Shown: positions 11,662-26,400, numbered from the stretch's first letter. The stretch is DNA of 64,000 nucleotides from Bathymodiolus brooksi (GCA_963680875.1 OY804584.1:93432031-93496030), one strand, 5' to 3'. The notes: generated by a model from the sequence alone, not told the origin. Program-made: numbers and translations.

Positions 11662-14046
11662 AACATGGACCAGAGCTAGCTTATAAACTTAGGTGAAAAC
11701 ACGAACCAGAGCTAGCTTATAAACTTAAGTGAAAACACGGACCTGAGCTAGCTTATAAACTTAAGTGAAAACACGGACCATAGCTAGCTTATAAACTTAA
11801 GTGAAAACACGGACCTGAGCTAGCTTATAAACTTAGGTGAAAATACGGACCAGAGCTAGCTTATAAACCTAGGTGAAAACACGGACCAGAGCTAGCTTAT
11901 AAACTTGGGTGAAAACACGGACCTGAGCTAGCTTATAAACTTAGGTGTCAACACGGACCAGAGCTAGCTTATAAACTTAGGTGACAACACGGACCAGAGC
12001 TAGCTTATAAACTTAGGTGAAAACACGGACCAGAGCTAGCTTATAAACTTAGGTGACAACACCCACCAGAGCTAGCATATAAACTTAGGTGACAACACGG
12101 ACCAGAGCTAGCTTATAAACTTAGGTGACAACACGGACCAGAGCTAGCTTATAAACTTAGGTGACAACACACACCAGAGCTAGCATATAAACTTAGGTGA
12201 CAACACGGACCAGAGCTAGCTTATAAACTTAGGTGACAACACGGACCAGAGCTAGCTTATAAATTTAGGTGAAAACACGGACCAGAGCTAGCTTATAAAC
12301 TTAGGTGAAAACACGGACCTGAGCTAGCTTATAAACTTAGGTGAAAACACGGACCAGAGCTAGCTTATAAACGTAGGTGAAAACACGGCCCAGAGCTAGC
12401 TTATAAACTTAAGTGAAAACACGGACCAGAGCTAGCTTGTAAACGTAGGTGAAAACACGGACCACAGCTAGCTTATAGACTTAGGTGAAAACACGGACCA
12501 GAGCTAGCTTATAAACTTAGGTGACAACACGGACCAGAGCTAGCTTATAAACTTAGGTGAAAACACGGACCAGAGCTAGCTTATAAACTTGGGTGAAAGC
12601 ACGGACCAGAGCTAGCTTATAAACTTAGGTGACAACACGGACCAGAGCTAGCCTATAAACTTAGGTGACAACACGGACCAGAGCTAGCTTATAAACTTAG
12701 GTGACAACACGGACCAGAGCTAGCTTATAAACTTAGGTGACAACACGGACCAGAGCTAGCTTATAAACTTAGGTGAAAACACGGACCAGAGCTAGTTTAT
12801 AAACTTAGGTGAAAACACGGACCTGAGCTAGCTTATAAACTTAAGTGAAAACACGGACCAGAGCTAGCTTATAAACTTAAGTGAAAACACGGAGCAGAGC
12901 TAGCTTATAAACTTAAGTGAAAACACGGACCAGAGCTAGCTTATAAACTTAAGTGAAGACACGGACCAGAGCTAGCATATAAACGTAGGTGAAAACACGG
13001 ACCATAGCTAGCTTATAAACTTAAGTGAAAACACGGACCAGAGCTAGCTTATAAACTTAAGTGAAAACACGAACCTGAGCTAGCTTATAAACTTAAGTGA
13101 AAACACGGACCAGAGCTAGCTTATAAACTTAAGTGAAAACACGGAACAGAGCTAGCTTATAAACTTAAGTGAAACACGGACCATAGCTAGCTTATAAACG
13201 TAGGTGAAAACACGGACCAGAGCTAGCTTATAAACTTAAGTGAAAACACAGACCTGAGCTAGCTTATAAACTTAAGCGAAAACACGGACCTGAGCTAGCT
13301 TATACACTTAAGTGAAAACACGGACCAGAGCTAGCTTATAAACTTAGGTGAAAACACGGACCTGAGCTAGCTTATAAACTTAGGTGACAACACGGACCAG
13401 AGCTAGCTTATAAACTTAGATGAAAACACCGACCAGAGCTAGCTAATAAACTTAAGTGAAAACACGGACCTGAGCTAGCTTATAAACTTAAGTGAAAACA
13501 CGGACCAGAGCTAGCTTATAAACTTAAGTGAAAACACGGAGCAGAGCTAGCTTATAAACTTAAGTGAAAACACGGACCAGAGCTAGCTTATAAACTTAAG
13601 TGAAAACACGGACCAGAGCTAGCTTATAAACTTAAGTGAAAACACGGACCAGAGCTAGCGTATAAACTTAAGTGAAAACACGGACCTGAGCTAGCTTATA
13701 AACTTAAGTGAAAACACGGACCAGAGCTAGCTTATAAACTTAAGTGAAAACACGACCAGAGCTAGCGTATAAACGTAGGTGAAAACACGGACCAGAGCTA
13801 GCTTATAAACTTAAGCGAAAACACGGACCTGAGCTAGCTTATAAACTTAAGTGAAAACACGGACGAGAGCTAGCTTATAAACTTAAGTGAAAACACGGAC
13901 CAGAGCTATCTTATAAACTTAGGTGAAAACACGGACCTGAGCTAGCTTATAAACTTAGGTGAAAACACGGACCAGAGCTAGCTTATAAACGTAGATGAAA
14001 ACATGGACCAGAGCTAGCTTATAAACGTAGGTGAAAACACGGACCA

Positions 14047-16206
14047 GAGCTAGCTTATAAACTTAAGTGAAAACACGGACCAGAGCTAGCTTGTAAACGT
14101 AGGTGAAAACACGGACCAGAGCTAGCTTATAAACTTAAGTGAAAACACGGTCCAGAGCTAACTTATAAACTTAGGTGAAAACACGGACCAGAGCTAGCTT
14201 ATAAACTTAGGTGAAAACACGGACCAGAAGCTAGCTTATAAACTTAGGTGACAACAGGGACCTGAGCTAGCTTATAAACTTAGGTGAAAACACGGACCAG
14301 AGCTAGCTTATAAACTTGGGTGAAAACACGGACCAGAGCTAGCTTATAAACTTAGGTGACAACACGGACCAGAGCTAGCTTATAAACTTAGGTGACAACA
14401 CGGACCAGAGCTAGCTTATAAACTTAGGTGACAACACCCACCAGAGCTAGCTTATAAACTTAGGTGACAACACGGACCAGAGCTAGCTTATAAACTCAGG
14501 TGACAACACGGACCAGAGCTAGCTTATAAACTTAGGTGAAAACACGGACCAGAGCTAGCTTATAAACTTAGGTGACAACATAGACCAGAGCTAGCTTATA
14601 AACTTAGGTGACAACATAGACCAGAGCTAGCTTATAAACTTAGGTGACAACATAGACCAGAGCTAGCTTATAAACTTAGGTGAAAACACGGACCAGAGCT
14701 AGCTTATAAACTTAGGTGACAACACGGACCAGAGCTAGCTTATAAACTTAGGTGACAACACGGACCAGAGCTAGCTTATAAACTTAGGTGACAACACGGA
14801 CCAGAGCTAGCTTATAAACTTAAGTGAAAACACGGACCAGAGCTAGCTTATAAACGTAGGTGAAAACACGGACCATAGCTAGCTTATAAACATAAGTGAA
14901 AACACGGACCAGAGCTAGCTTATAAACTTAAGTGAAAACACGAACCTGAGCTAGCTTATAAACTTAAGTGAAAACACGGACCAGAGCTAGCTTATAAACT
15001 TAAGTGAAAACACGGACCAGAGCTAGCTTATAAACTTAAGTGAAACACGGACCATAGCTAGCTTATAAACGTAGGTGAAAACACGGACCAGAGCTAGCTT
15101 ATAAACTTAAGTGAAAACACGGACCTGAGCTAGCTTATAAACTTAAGCGAAAACACGGACCTGAGCTAGCTTATACACTTAAGTGAAAACACGGACCTGA
15201 GCTAGCTTATAAACTTAGGTGAAAACACGGACCTGAGCTAGCTTATAAACTTAGGTGACAACACGGACCAGAGCTAGCTTATAAACTTAGATGAAAACAC
15301 CGACCAGAGCTAGCTAATAAACTTAAGTGAAAACACGGACCTGAGCTAGCTTATAAACTTAAGTGAAAACACGGACCAGAGCTAGCTTATAAACTTAAGT
15401 GAAAACACGGAGCAGAGCTAGCTTATAAACTTAAGTGAAAACACGGACCAGAGCTAGCTTATAAACTTAAGTGAAAACACGGACCAGAGCTAGCTTATAA
15501 ACTTAAGTGAAAACACGGACCAGAGCTAGCTTATAATCTTAGGTGGAAACACGGACCTGAGCTAGCTTATAAACTTAAGTGAAAACACGGACCAGAGCTA
15601 GCTTATAAACTTAAGTGAAAACACGGACCAGAGCTAGCTTATAAACGTAGGTGAAAACACGGACCAGAGCTAGCTTATAAACTTAAGCGAAAACACGGAC
15701 CTGAGCTAGCTTATAAACTTAAGTGAAAACACGGACCAGAGCTAGCTTATAAACTTAAGTGAAAACATGGACCAGAGCTAGCTTATAAACTTAGGTGAAA
15801 ACACGGACCAGAGCTAGCTTATAAACTTAGGTGAAAACACGGACCAGAGCTAGCATATAAACTTAGGTGACAACACGGACCAGAGCTAGCTTATAAACTT
15901 AGGTGACAACACGGACCAGAGCTAGCTTATAAACTTGGGTGACAACACGGACCAGAGCTAGCTTATAAACTTAGGTGAAAACACGGACCAGAGCTAGCTT
16001 ATAAACTTAGGTGAAAACACGGACCAGAGCTAGCTAATAAACTTAGGTGAAAACACGGACCTGAGCTAGCTTATAAACTTAGGTGAAAGCACGGACCTCA
16101 GCTAGCTTATAAACTTAGGTGAAAACATGGACCAGAGCTAGCTTATAAACTTAGGTGAAAACACGAACCAGAGCTAGCTTATAAACTTAAGTGAAAACAC
16201 GGACCT
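14047..16206. repeat. 2,160-bp tandem duplication, left copy
   Basis: Exactly 60 monomer lengths from the right copy, and base-identical except at two sites that I could find: 16099 C versus 18259 G, and 16160 A versus 18320 C. The left edge is set by a mismatch at 14046 versus 16206. Contains a one-base-long monomer near 14227, a CATAGACC trio from 14577 and a short-monomer marker at 15040. Confidence 0.9.
14577..14684. repeat. CATAGACC monomer trio (X1, left duplicate)
   Basis: Three consecutive AACATAGACC monomers, at 14577, 14613 and 14649. Confidence 0.93.
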
Positions 16207-18366
16207 GAGCTAGCTTATAAACTTAAGTGAAAACACGGACCAGAGCTAGCTTGTAAACGTAGGTGAAAACACGGACCAGAGCTAGCTTATAAACTTAAGT
16301 GAAAACACGGTCCAGAGCTAACTTATAAACTTAGGTGAAAACACGGACCAGAGCTAGCTTATAAACTTAGGTGAAAACACGGACCAGAAGCTAGCTTATA
16401 AACTTAGGTGACAACAGGGACCTGAGCTAGCTTATAAACTTAGGTGAAAACACGGACCAGAGCTAGCTTATAAACTTGGGTGAAAACACGGACCAGAGCT
16501 AGCTTATAAACTTAGGTGACAACACGGACCAGAGCTAGCTTATAAACTTAGGTGACAACACGGACCAGAGCTAGCTTATAAACTTAGGTGACAACACCCA
16601 CCAGAGCTAGCTTATAAACTTAGGTGACAACACGGACCAGAGCTAGCTTATAAACTCAGGTGACAACACGGACCAGAGCTAGCTTATAAACTTAGGTGAA
16701 AACACGGACCAGAGCTAGCTTATAAACTTAGGTGACAACATAGACCAGAGCTAGCTTATAAACTTAGGTGACAACATAGACCAGAGCTAGCTTATAAACT
16801 TAGGTGACAACATAGACCAGAGCTAGCTTATAAACTTAGGTGAAAACACGGACCAGAGCTAGCTTATAAACTTAGGTGACAACACGGACCAGAGCTAGCT
16901 TATAAACTTAGGTGACAACACGGACCAGAGCTAGCTTATAAACTTAGGTGACAACACGGACCAGAGCTAGCTTATAAACTTAAGTGAAAACACGGACCAG
17001 AGCTAGCTTATAAACGTAGGTGAAAACACGGACCATAGCTAGCTTATAAACATAAGTGAAAACACGGACCAGAGCTAGCTTATAAACTTAAGTGAAAACA
17101 CGAACCTGAGCTAGCTTATAAACTTAAGTGAAAACACGGACCAGAGCTAGCTTATAAACTTAAGTGAAAACACGGACCAGAGCTAGCTTATAAACTTAAG
17201 TGAAACACGGACCATAGCTAGCTTATAAACGTAGGTGAAAACACGGACCAGAGCTAGCTTATAAACTTAAGTGAAAACACGGACCTGAGCTAGCTTATAA
17301 ACTTAAGCGAAAACACGGACCTGAGCTAGCTTATACACTTAAGTGAAAACACGGACCTGAGCTAGCTTATAAACTTAGGTGAAAACACGGACCTGAGCTA
17401 GCTTATAAACTTAGGTGACAACACGGACCAGAGCTAGCTTATAAACTTAGATGAAAACACCGACCAGAGCTAGCTAATAAACTTAAGTGAAAACACGGAC
17501 CTGAGCTAGCTTATAAACTTAAGTGAAAACACGGACCAGAGCTAGCTTATAAACTTAAGTGAAAACACGGAGCAGAGCTAGCTTATAAACTTAAGTGAAA
17601 ACACGGACCAGAGCTAGCTTATAAACTTAAGTGAAAACACGGACCAGAGCTAGCTTATAAACTTAAGTGAAAACACGGACCAGAGCTAGCTTATAATCTT
17701 AGGTGGAAACACGGACCTGAGCTAGCTTATAAACTTAAGTGAAAACACGGACCAGAGCTAGCTTATAAACTTAAGTGAAAACACGGACCAGAGCTAGCTT
17801 ATAAACGTAGGTGAAAACACGGACCAGAGCTAGCTTATAAACTTAAGCGAAAACACGGACCTGAGCTAGCTTATAAACTTAAGTGAAAACACGGACCAGA
17901 GCTAGCTTATAAACTTAAGTGAAAACATGGACCAGAGCTAGCTTATAAACTTAGGTGAAAACACGGACCAGAGCTAGCTTATAAACTTAGGTGAAAACAC
18001 GGACCAGAGCTAGCATATAAACTTAGGTGACAACACGGACCAGAGCTAGCTTATAAACTTAGGTGACAACACGGACCAGAGCTAGCTTATAAACTTGGGT
18101 GACAACACGGACCAGAGCTAGCTTATAAACTTAGGTGAAAACACGGACCAGAGCTAGCTTATAAACTTAGGTGAAAACACGGACCAGAGCTAGCTAATAA
18201 ACTTAGGTGAAAACACGGACCTGAGCTAGCTTATAAACTTAGGTGAAAGCACGGACCTGAGCTAGCTTATAAACTTAGGTGAAAACATGGACCAGAGCTA
18301 GCTTATAAACTTAGGTGAACACACGAACCAGAGCTAGCTTATAAACTTAAGTGAAAACACGGACCT
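16207..18366. repeat. 2,160-bp tandem duplication, right copy
   Basis: Second copy of 14047-16206. Similarity continues to about 18402, so the junction can be placed anywhere in a window of about 36 bp after 16206. The X block starting near 48.6 kb has only one copy of this unit (offset 34,548 from this copy), so the duplication postdates the split of the two X blocks. Confidence 0.9.
16737..16844. repeat. CATAGACC monomer trio (X1, right duplicate)
   Basis: Three consecutive AACATAGACC monomers, 2,160 bp after the trio at 14577. Confidence 0.93.
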
Positions 18367-21300
18367 GAGCTAGCTTATAAACTTAAGTGAAAACACGGAC
18401 CATAGCTAGCTTATAAACTTAAGTGAAAACACGGACCTGAGCTAGCTTATAAACTTAGGTGAAAATACGGACCAGAGCTAGCTTATAAACCTAGGTGAAA
18501 ACACGGACCAGAGCTAGCTTATAAACTTAGGTGACACCACGGACCAGAGCTAGCTTATAAACTTAGGTGAAAACACGGACCTGAGCTAGCTTATAAACTT
18601 AGGTGAAAACACGGACCTGAGCTAGCTTATAAACTTAAGTGAAAACACGGACCATAGCTAGCTTATAAACTTAAGTGAAAACACGGACCTGAGCTAGCTT
18701 ATAAACTTAGGTGAAAACACGGACGTGAGCTAGCTTATAAACTTAAGTGAAAACACGGACCAGAGTTAGCTTATAAACTTAAGTGAAATCACGGACCAGA
18801 GCTAGCTTATAAACTTAGGTGAAAACACGGACCTGAGCTAGCTTATAAACTTAGGTGAAAACACGGACCAGAGCTAGCTTATAAACGTAGGTGAAAACAC
18901 GGACCAGAGCTAGCTTATAAACTTAAGTGAAAACACGGACCAGTGCTAGCTTGTAAACGTAGGTGAAAACACGGACCAGAGCTAGCTTATAAACTTAAGT
19001 GAAAACACGGTCCAGAGCTAACTTATAAACTTAAGTGAAAACACGGACCAGAGCTAGCTTATAAACTTAAGTGAAAACACGGACCAGAGCTAGCTTGTAA
19101 ACGTAGGTGAAAACACGGACCAGAGCTAGCTTATAAACTTAAGTGAAAACACGGTCCAGAGCTAACTTATAAACTTAACTGAAAACATGGACCAGAGCTA
19201 GCTTATAAACTTAGGTGAAAACACGGACCAGAAGCTAGCTTATAAACGTAGGTGACAACACGGACCTGAGCTAGCTTATAAACTTAGGTGACAACACGGA
19301 CCAGAGCTAGTTTATAAACTTAGGTGACAACACGGACCAGAGCTAGCTTATAAACTTAGGTGACAACACGGACCAGAGCTAGTTTATAAACTTAGGTGAC
19401 AACACGGACCAGAGCTAGCTTATAAACTTAGGTGACAACATGGACCAGAGCTAGCTTATAAACTTAGGTGACAACACGGACCAGAGCTAGCTTATAAACT
19501 TAGGTGAAAACACGGACCAGAGCTAGCTTATAAACTTAGGTGACAACACGGACCAGAGCTAGCTTAAAAACTTAGGTGAAAACACGGACCAGAGCTAGCT
19601 TATAAACTTAGGTGAAAACACGGACCAGAGCTAGCTTATAAACTTAGGTGAAAACACGGACCAGAGCTAGCCTATAAACGTAGGTGAAAACACGGCCCAG
19701 AGCTAGCTTATAAACTTAAGTGAAAACACGGACCAGAGCCAGCTTGTAAACGTAGGTGAAAACACGGACCAGAGCTAGCTTATAGACTTAGGTGAAAACA
19801 CGGACCAGAGCTAGCTTATAAACTTAGGTGACAACACGGACCAGAGCTAGCTTATAAACTTAGGTGACAACACGGACCAGAGCTAGCTTATAAACTTAGG
19901 TGACAACACGGACCTGAGCTAGCTTATAAACTTAGGTGACAACACGGACCAGAGCTAGCTTATAAACTTAGGTGACAACACGGACCAGAGCTAGCTTATA
20001 AACTTAGGTGAAAACACGGACCAGAGCTAGCTTATAAACTTGGGTGAAAACACGGACCTGAGCTAGCTTATAAACTTAAGTGAAAACACGGACCAGAGCT
20101 AGCTTATAAACTTAAGTGAAAACACGGAGCAGAGCTAGCTTATAAACTTAAGTGAAAACACGGACCAGAGCTAGCTTATAAACTTAAGTGAAGACACGGA
20201 CCAGAGCTAGCTTATAAACGTAGGTGAAAACACGGACCATAGCTAGCTTATAAACTTAAGTGAAAACACGGACCAGAGCTAGCTTATAAACTTAAGTCAA
20301 AACACGAACCTGAGCTAGCTTATAAACTTAAGTGAAAACACGGACCAGAGCTAGCTTATAAACTTAAGTGAAAACACGGACCAGAGCTAGCTTATAAACT
20401 TAAGTGAAACACGGACCATAGCTAGCTTATAAACGTAGGTGAAAACACGAACCAGAGCTAGCTTATAAACTTAAGTGAAAACACGGACCTGAGCTAGCTT
20501 ATAAACTTAAGCGAAAACACGGACCTGAGCTAGCTTATACACTTAAGTGAAAACACGGACCTGAGCTAGCTTATAAACTTAGGTGAAAACACGGACCTGA
20601 GCTAGCTTATAAACTTAGGTGACAACACGGACCAGAGCTAGCTTATAAACTTAGATGAAAACACCGACCAGAGCTAGCTAATAAACTTAGGTGAAAACAC
20701 GGACCTGAGCTAGCTTATAAACTTAAGTGAAAACACGGACCAGAGCTAGCTTATAAACTTAAGTGAAAACACGGACCAGAGCTAGCTTATAAACGTAGGT
20801 GAAAACACGGACCAGAGCTAGCTTATAAACTTAGGTGACAACACGGACCAGAGCTAGCTTATAAACTTAGGTGAAAACACGGACCAGAGCTAGCTTATAA
20901 ACTTAGGTGAAAACACGGACCAGAGCTAGCCTATAAACGTAGGTGAAAACACGGCCCAGAGCTAGCTTATAAACTTAAGTGAAAACACGGACCAGAGCCA
21001 GCTTGTAAACGTAGGTGAAAACACGGACCAGAGCTAGCTTATAGACTTAGGTGAAAGCACGGACCAGAGCTAGCTTATAAACTTAGGTGACAACACGGAC
21101 CAGAGCTAGCTTATAAACTTAGGTGACAACACGGACCAGAGCTAGCTTATAAACTTAGGTGACAACACGGACCAGAGCTAGCTTATAAACTTAGGTGACA
21201 ACACGGACCAGAGCTACCTTATAAACTTAGGTGACAACACGGACCAGAGCTAGCTTATAAACTTAGGTGAAAACACGGACCAGAGCTAGCTTATAAACTT

Positions 21301-22782
21301 GGGTGAAAACACGGACCTGAGCTAGCTTATAAACTTAAGTGAAAACACGGACCAGAGCTAGCTTATAAACTTAAGTGAAAACACGGAGCAGAGCTAGCTT
21401 ATAAACTTAAGTGAAAACACGGACCAGAGCTAGCTTATAAACTTAAGTGAAGACACGGACCAGAGCTAGCTTATAAACGTAGGAGAAAACACGGACCATA
21501 GCTAGCTTATAAACTTAAGTGAAAACACGGACCAGAGCTAGCTTATAAACTTAAGTGAAAACACGAACCTGAGCTAGCTTATAAACTTAAGTGAAAACAC
21601 GGACCAGAGCTAGCTTATAAACTTAGGTGAAAACACGGACCAGAGCTAGCTTATAAACTTAGGTGACAACATAGACCAGAGCTAGCTTATAAACTTAGGT
21701 GACAACATAGACCAGAGCTAGCTTATAAACTTAGGTGACAACATAGACCAGAGCTAGCTTATAAACTTAGGTGAAAACACGGACCAGAGCTAGCTTATAA
21801 ACTTAGGTGACAACACGGACCAGAGCTAGCTTATAAACTTAGGTGACAACACGGACCAGAGCTAGCTTATAAACTTAGGTGACAACACGGACCAGAGCTA
21901 GCTTATAAACTTAGGTGAAAACACGGACCTGAGCTAGCTTATAAACTTAAGTGAAAACACGGACCAGAGCTAGCTTATAAACTTAAGTGAAAACACGGAG
22001 CAGAGCTAGCTTATAAACTTAAGTGAAAACACGGACCAGAGCTAGCTTATAAACTTAAGTGAAGACACGGACCAGAGCTAGCTTATAAACGTAGGTGAAA
22101 ACACGGACCATAGCTAGCTTATAAACATAAGTGAAAACACGGATCAGAGCTAGCTTATAAACTTAAGTGAAAACACGAACCTGAGCTAGCTTATAAACTT
22201 AAGTGAAAACACGGACCAGAGCTAGCTTATAAACTTAAGTGAAAACACGGACCAGAGCTAGCTTATAAACTTAAGTGAAACACGGACCATAGCTAGCTTA
22301 TAAACGTAGGTGAAAACACGGACCAGAGCTAGCTTATAAACTTAAGTGAAAACACGGACCTGAGCTAGCTTATAAACTTACGCGAAAACACGGACCTGAG
22401 CTAGCTTATAAACTTAAGTGAAAACATGGACCAGAGCTAGCTTATAAACTTAGGTGAAAACACGGACCAGAGCTAGCTTATAAACTTAGGTGAAAACACG
22501 GACCAGAGCTAGCATATAAACTTAGGTGACAACACGGACCAGAGCTAGCTTATAAACTTAGGTGACAACACGGACCAGAGCTAGCTTATAAACTTGGGTG
22601 ACAACACGGACCAGAGCTAGCTTATAAACTTAGGTGAAAACACGGACCAGAGCTAGCTTATAAACTTAGGTGAAAACACGGACCAGAGCTAGCTAATAAA
22701 CTTAGGTGAAAACACGGACCTGAGCTAGCTTATAAACTTAGGTGAAAGCACGGACCTCAGCTAGCTTATAAACTTAGGTGAA
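18284..22782. repeat. A-type HOR block, copy 2
   Basis: 4,499 bp. Short-monomer markers at 20404 and 22275 (spacing 1,871, as in copy 1) and a CATAGACC trio from 21668. The 1,220-bp interval lost in part from copy 1 is intact here (19184 to 20404). It lacks one CCAGAGC/CTTAAG monomer near 22,400 relative to copy 1, and has a private ACTTACGCG variant at about 22,377. Confidence 0.82.
21668..21775. repeat. CATAGACC monomer trio (A2)
   Basis: Three consecutive AACATAGACC monomers at 21668, 21704 and 21740, in the same relative place as in the A block at position 1 once its 504-bp deletion is allowed for. Confidence 0.93.
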
Positions 22783-23810
22783 AACATGGACCAGAGCTAG
22801 CTTATAAACTTAGGTGAAAACACGAACCAGAGCTAGCTTATAAACTTAAGTGAAAACACGGACCTGAGCTAGCTTATAAACTTAAGTGAAAACACGGACC
22901 ATAGCTAGCTTATAAACTTAAGTGAAAACACGGACCTGAGCTAGCTTATAAACTTAGGTGAAAATACGGACCAGAGCTAGCTTATAAACCTAGGTGAAAA
23001 CACGGACCAGAGCTAGCTTATAAACTTAGGTGACACCACGGACCAGAGCTAGCTTATAAACTTAGGTGAAAACACGGACCTGAGCTAGCTTATAAACTTA
23101 GGTGAAAACACGGACCTGAGCTAGCTTATAAACTTAAGTGAAAACACGGACCATAGCTAGCTTATAAACTTAAGTGAAAACACGGACCTGAGCTAGCTTA
23201 TAAACTTAAGTGAAAACACGGACGTGAGCTAGCTTATAAACTTAAGTGAAAACACGGACCAGAGTTAGCTTATAAACTTAAGTGAAATCACGGACCAGAG
23301 CTAGCTTATAAACTTAGGTGAAAACACGGACCTGAGCTAGGTTATAAACTTAGGTGAAAACACGGACCAGAGCTAGCTTATAAACGTAGGTGAAAACACG
23401 GACCAGAGCTAGCTTATAAACTTAAGTGAAAACACGGACCAGTGCTAGCTTGTAAACGTAGGTGAAAACACGGACCAGAGCTAGCTTATAAACTTAAGTG
23501 AAAACACGGTCCAGAGCTAACTTATAAACTTAAGTGAAAACACGGACCAGAGCTAGCTTATAAACTTAAGTGAAAACACGGACCAGAGCTAGCTTGTAAA
23601 CGTAGGTGAAAACACGGACCAGAGCTAGCTTATAAACTTAAGTGAAAACACGGTCCAGAGCTAACTTATAAACTTAACTGAAAACATGGACCAGAGCTAG
23701 CTTATAAACTTAGGTGAAAACACGGACCAGAAGCTAGCTTATAAACGTAGGTGACAACACGGACCTGAGCTAGCTTATAAACTTAGGTGACAACACGGAC
23801 CAGAGGTAGT

Positions 23811-25105
23811 TTATAAACTTAGGTGACAACACGGACCAGAGCTAGCTTATAAACTTAGGTGACAACACGGACCAGAGCTAGTTTATAAACTTAGGTGACA
23901 ACACGGACCAGAGCTAGCTTATAAACTTAGGTGACAACATGGACCAGAGCTAGCTTATAAACTTAGGTGACAACACGGACCAGAGCTAGCTTATAAACTT
24001 AGGTGAAAACACGGACCAGAGCTAGCTTATAAACTTAGGTGACAACACGGACCAGAGCTAGCTTAAAAACTTAGGTGAAAACACGGACCAGAGCTAGCTT
24101 ATAAACTTAGGTGAAAACACGGACCAGAGCTAGCTTATAAACTTAGGTGAAAACACGGACCAGAGCTAGCCTATAAACGTAGGTGAAAACACGGCCCAGA
24201 GCTAGCTTATAAACTTAAGTGAAAACACGGACCAGAGCCAGCTTGTAAACGTAGGTGAAAACACGGACCAGAGCTAGCTTATAGACTTAGGTGAAAACAC
24301 GAACCAGAGCTAGCTTATAAACTTAGGTGACAACACGGACCAGAGCTAGCTTATAAACTTAGGTGACAACACGGACCAGAGATAGCTTATAAACTTAGGT
24401 GACAACACGGACCAGAGCTAGCTTATAAACTTAGGTGACAACACGGACCAGAGCTAGCTTATAAACTTAGGTGACAACACGGACCAGAGCTAGCTTATAA
24501 ACTTAGGTGAAAACACGGACCAGAGCTAGCTTATAAACTTGGGTGAAAACACGGACCTGAGCTAGCTTATAAACTTAAGTGAAAACACGGACCAGAGCTA
24601 GCTTATAAACTTAAGTGAAAACACGGAGCAGAGCTAGCTTATAAACTTAAGTGAAAACACGGACCAGAGCTAGCTTATAAACTTAAGTGAAGACACGGAC
24701 CAGAGCTAGCTTATAAACGTAGGTGAAAACACGGACCATAGCTAGCTTATAAACTTAAGTGAAAACACGGACCAGAGCTAGCTTATAAACTTAAGTGAAA
24801 ACACGAACCTGAGCTAGCTTATAAACTTAAGTGAAAACACGGACCAGAGCTAGCTTATAAACTTAAGTGAAAACACGGACCAGAGCTAGCTTATAAACTT
24901 AAGTGAAACACGGACCATAGCTAGCTTATAAACGTAGGTGAAAACACGAACCAGAGCTAGCTTATAAACTTAAGTGAAAACACGGACCTGAGCTAGCTTA
25001 TAAACTTAAGCGAAAACACGGACCTGAGCTAGCTTATACACTTAGGTGAAAACACGGACCTGAGCTAGCTTATAAACTTAGGTGAAAACACGGACCTGAG
25101 CTAGC
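23811..25105. repeat. 1,295-bp tandem duplication, left copy
   Basis: Matches 25106-26400 at offset 1,295 (36 monomers minus the one-base-short marker). The left edge is fixed by mismatches at 23806 and 23810 (GGTAGTTT versus GCTAGCTT). Both copies share the rare TACACTTAGG (elsewhere TACACTTAAG) and CGAACC after a TAGACTT monomer. A private GAGATAGC near 24,381 is absent from the right copy. Confidence 0.85.
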
Positions 25106-26400
25106 TTATAAACTTAGGTGACAACACGGACCAGAGCTAGCTTATAAACTTAGGTGACAACACGGACCAGAGCTAGTTTATAAACTTAGGTGACAACACG
25201 GACCAGAGCTAGCTTATAAACTTAGGTGACAACATGGACCAGAGCTAGCTTATAAACTTAGGTGACAACACGGACCAGAGCTAGCTTATAAACTTAGGTG
25301 AAAACACGGACCAGAGCTAGCTTATAAACTTAGGTGACAACACGGACCAGAGCTAGCTTAAAAACTTAGGTGAAAACACGGACCAGAGCTAGCTTATAAA
25401 CTTAGGTGAAAACACGGACCAGAGCTAGCTTATAAACTTAGGTGAAAACACGGACCAGAGCTAGCCTATAAACGTAGGTGAAAACACGGCCCAGAGCTAG
25501 CTTATAAACTTAAGTGAAAACACGGACCAGAGCCAGCTTGTAAACGTAGGTGAAAACACGGACCAGAGCTAGCTTATAGACTTAGGTGAAAACACGAACC
25601 AGAGCTAGCTTATAAACTTAGGTGACAACACGGACCAGAGCTAGCTTATAAACTTAGGTGACAACACGGACCAGAGCTAGCTTATAAACTTAGGTGACAA
25701 CACGGACCAGAGCTAGCTTATAAACTTAGGTGACAACACGGACCAGAGCTAGCTTATAAACTTAGGTGACAACACGGACCAGAGCTAGCTTATAAACTTA
25801 GGTGAAAACACGGACCAGAGCTAGCTTATAAACTTGGGTGAAAACACGGACCTGAGCTAGCTTATAAACTTAAGTGAAAACACGGACCAGAGCTAGCTTA
25901 TAAACTTAAGTGAAAACACGGAGCAGAGCTAGCTTATAAACTTAAGTGAAAACACGGACCAGAGCTAGCTTATAAACTTAAGTGAAGACACGGACCAGAG
26001 CTAGCTTATAAACGTAGGTGAAAACACGGACCATAGCTAGCTTATAAACTTAAGTGAAAACACGGACCAGAGCTAGCTTATAAACTTAAGTGAAAACACG
26101 AACCTGAGCTAGCTTATAAACTTAAGTGAAAACACGGACCAGAGCTAGCTTATAAACTTAAGTGAAAACACGGACCAGAGCTAGCTTATAAACTTAAGTG
26201 AAACACGGACCATAGCTAGCTTATAAACGTAGGTGAAAACACGAACCAGAGCTAGCTTATAAACTTAAGTGAAAACACGGACCTGAGCTAGCTTATAAAC
26301 TTAAGCGAAAACACGGACCTGAGCTAGCTTATACACTTAGGTGAAAACACGGACCTGAGCTAGCTTATAAACTTAGGTGAAAACACGGACCTGAGCTAGC
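25106..26400. repeat. 1,295-bp tandem duplication, right copy
   Basis: Second copy of 23811-25105. Similarity runs to 25153/26448, where TTAGGTG meets TTAGATG, so the junction is uncertain over about 48 bp. Single-copy in the B blocks at 4032 and 57331. Confidence 0.85.

Larger units (their letters stand above)
1..18283. repeat. Super-HOR cycle 1 (A-B-C-X)
   Basis: First cycle of the large repeat. Position 1 may already be inside the cycle, because the window starts at an A anchor. The following cycles begin at 18284 and 52832 with the same CATGG then CGAACC anchor and the same ordered variants. This cycle is 18,283 bp. It carries a 2,160-bp duplication in X and lacks 14 monomers in A; correcting both gives about 16.6 kb. 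Confidence 0.8.
11662..18283. repeat. X-type HOR block, copy 1 (contains 2,160-bp duplication)
   Basis: Starts with the usual anchor, then departs from C after about 280 bp at a GTGTCAACACGG monomer (11945). Distinctive content: CACCCACC monomers followed by GCATAT (12059 onward), AAACTCAGG monomers, a one-base-long CCAGAAGC monomer, CAGGGACC and a CATAGACC trio. From 11945 it is collinear with 48582-52831 (offset 36,637, then 36,708). A second anchor at 16124 lies inside the duplicated part. Confidence 0.78.
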
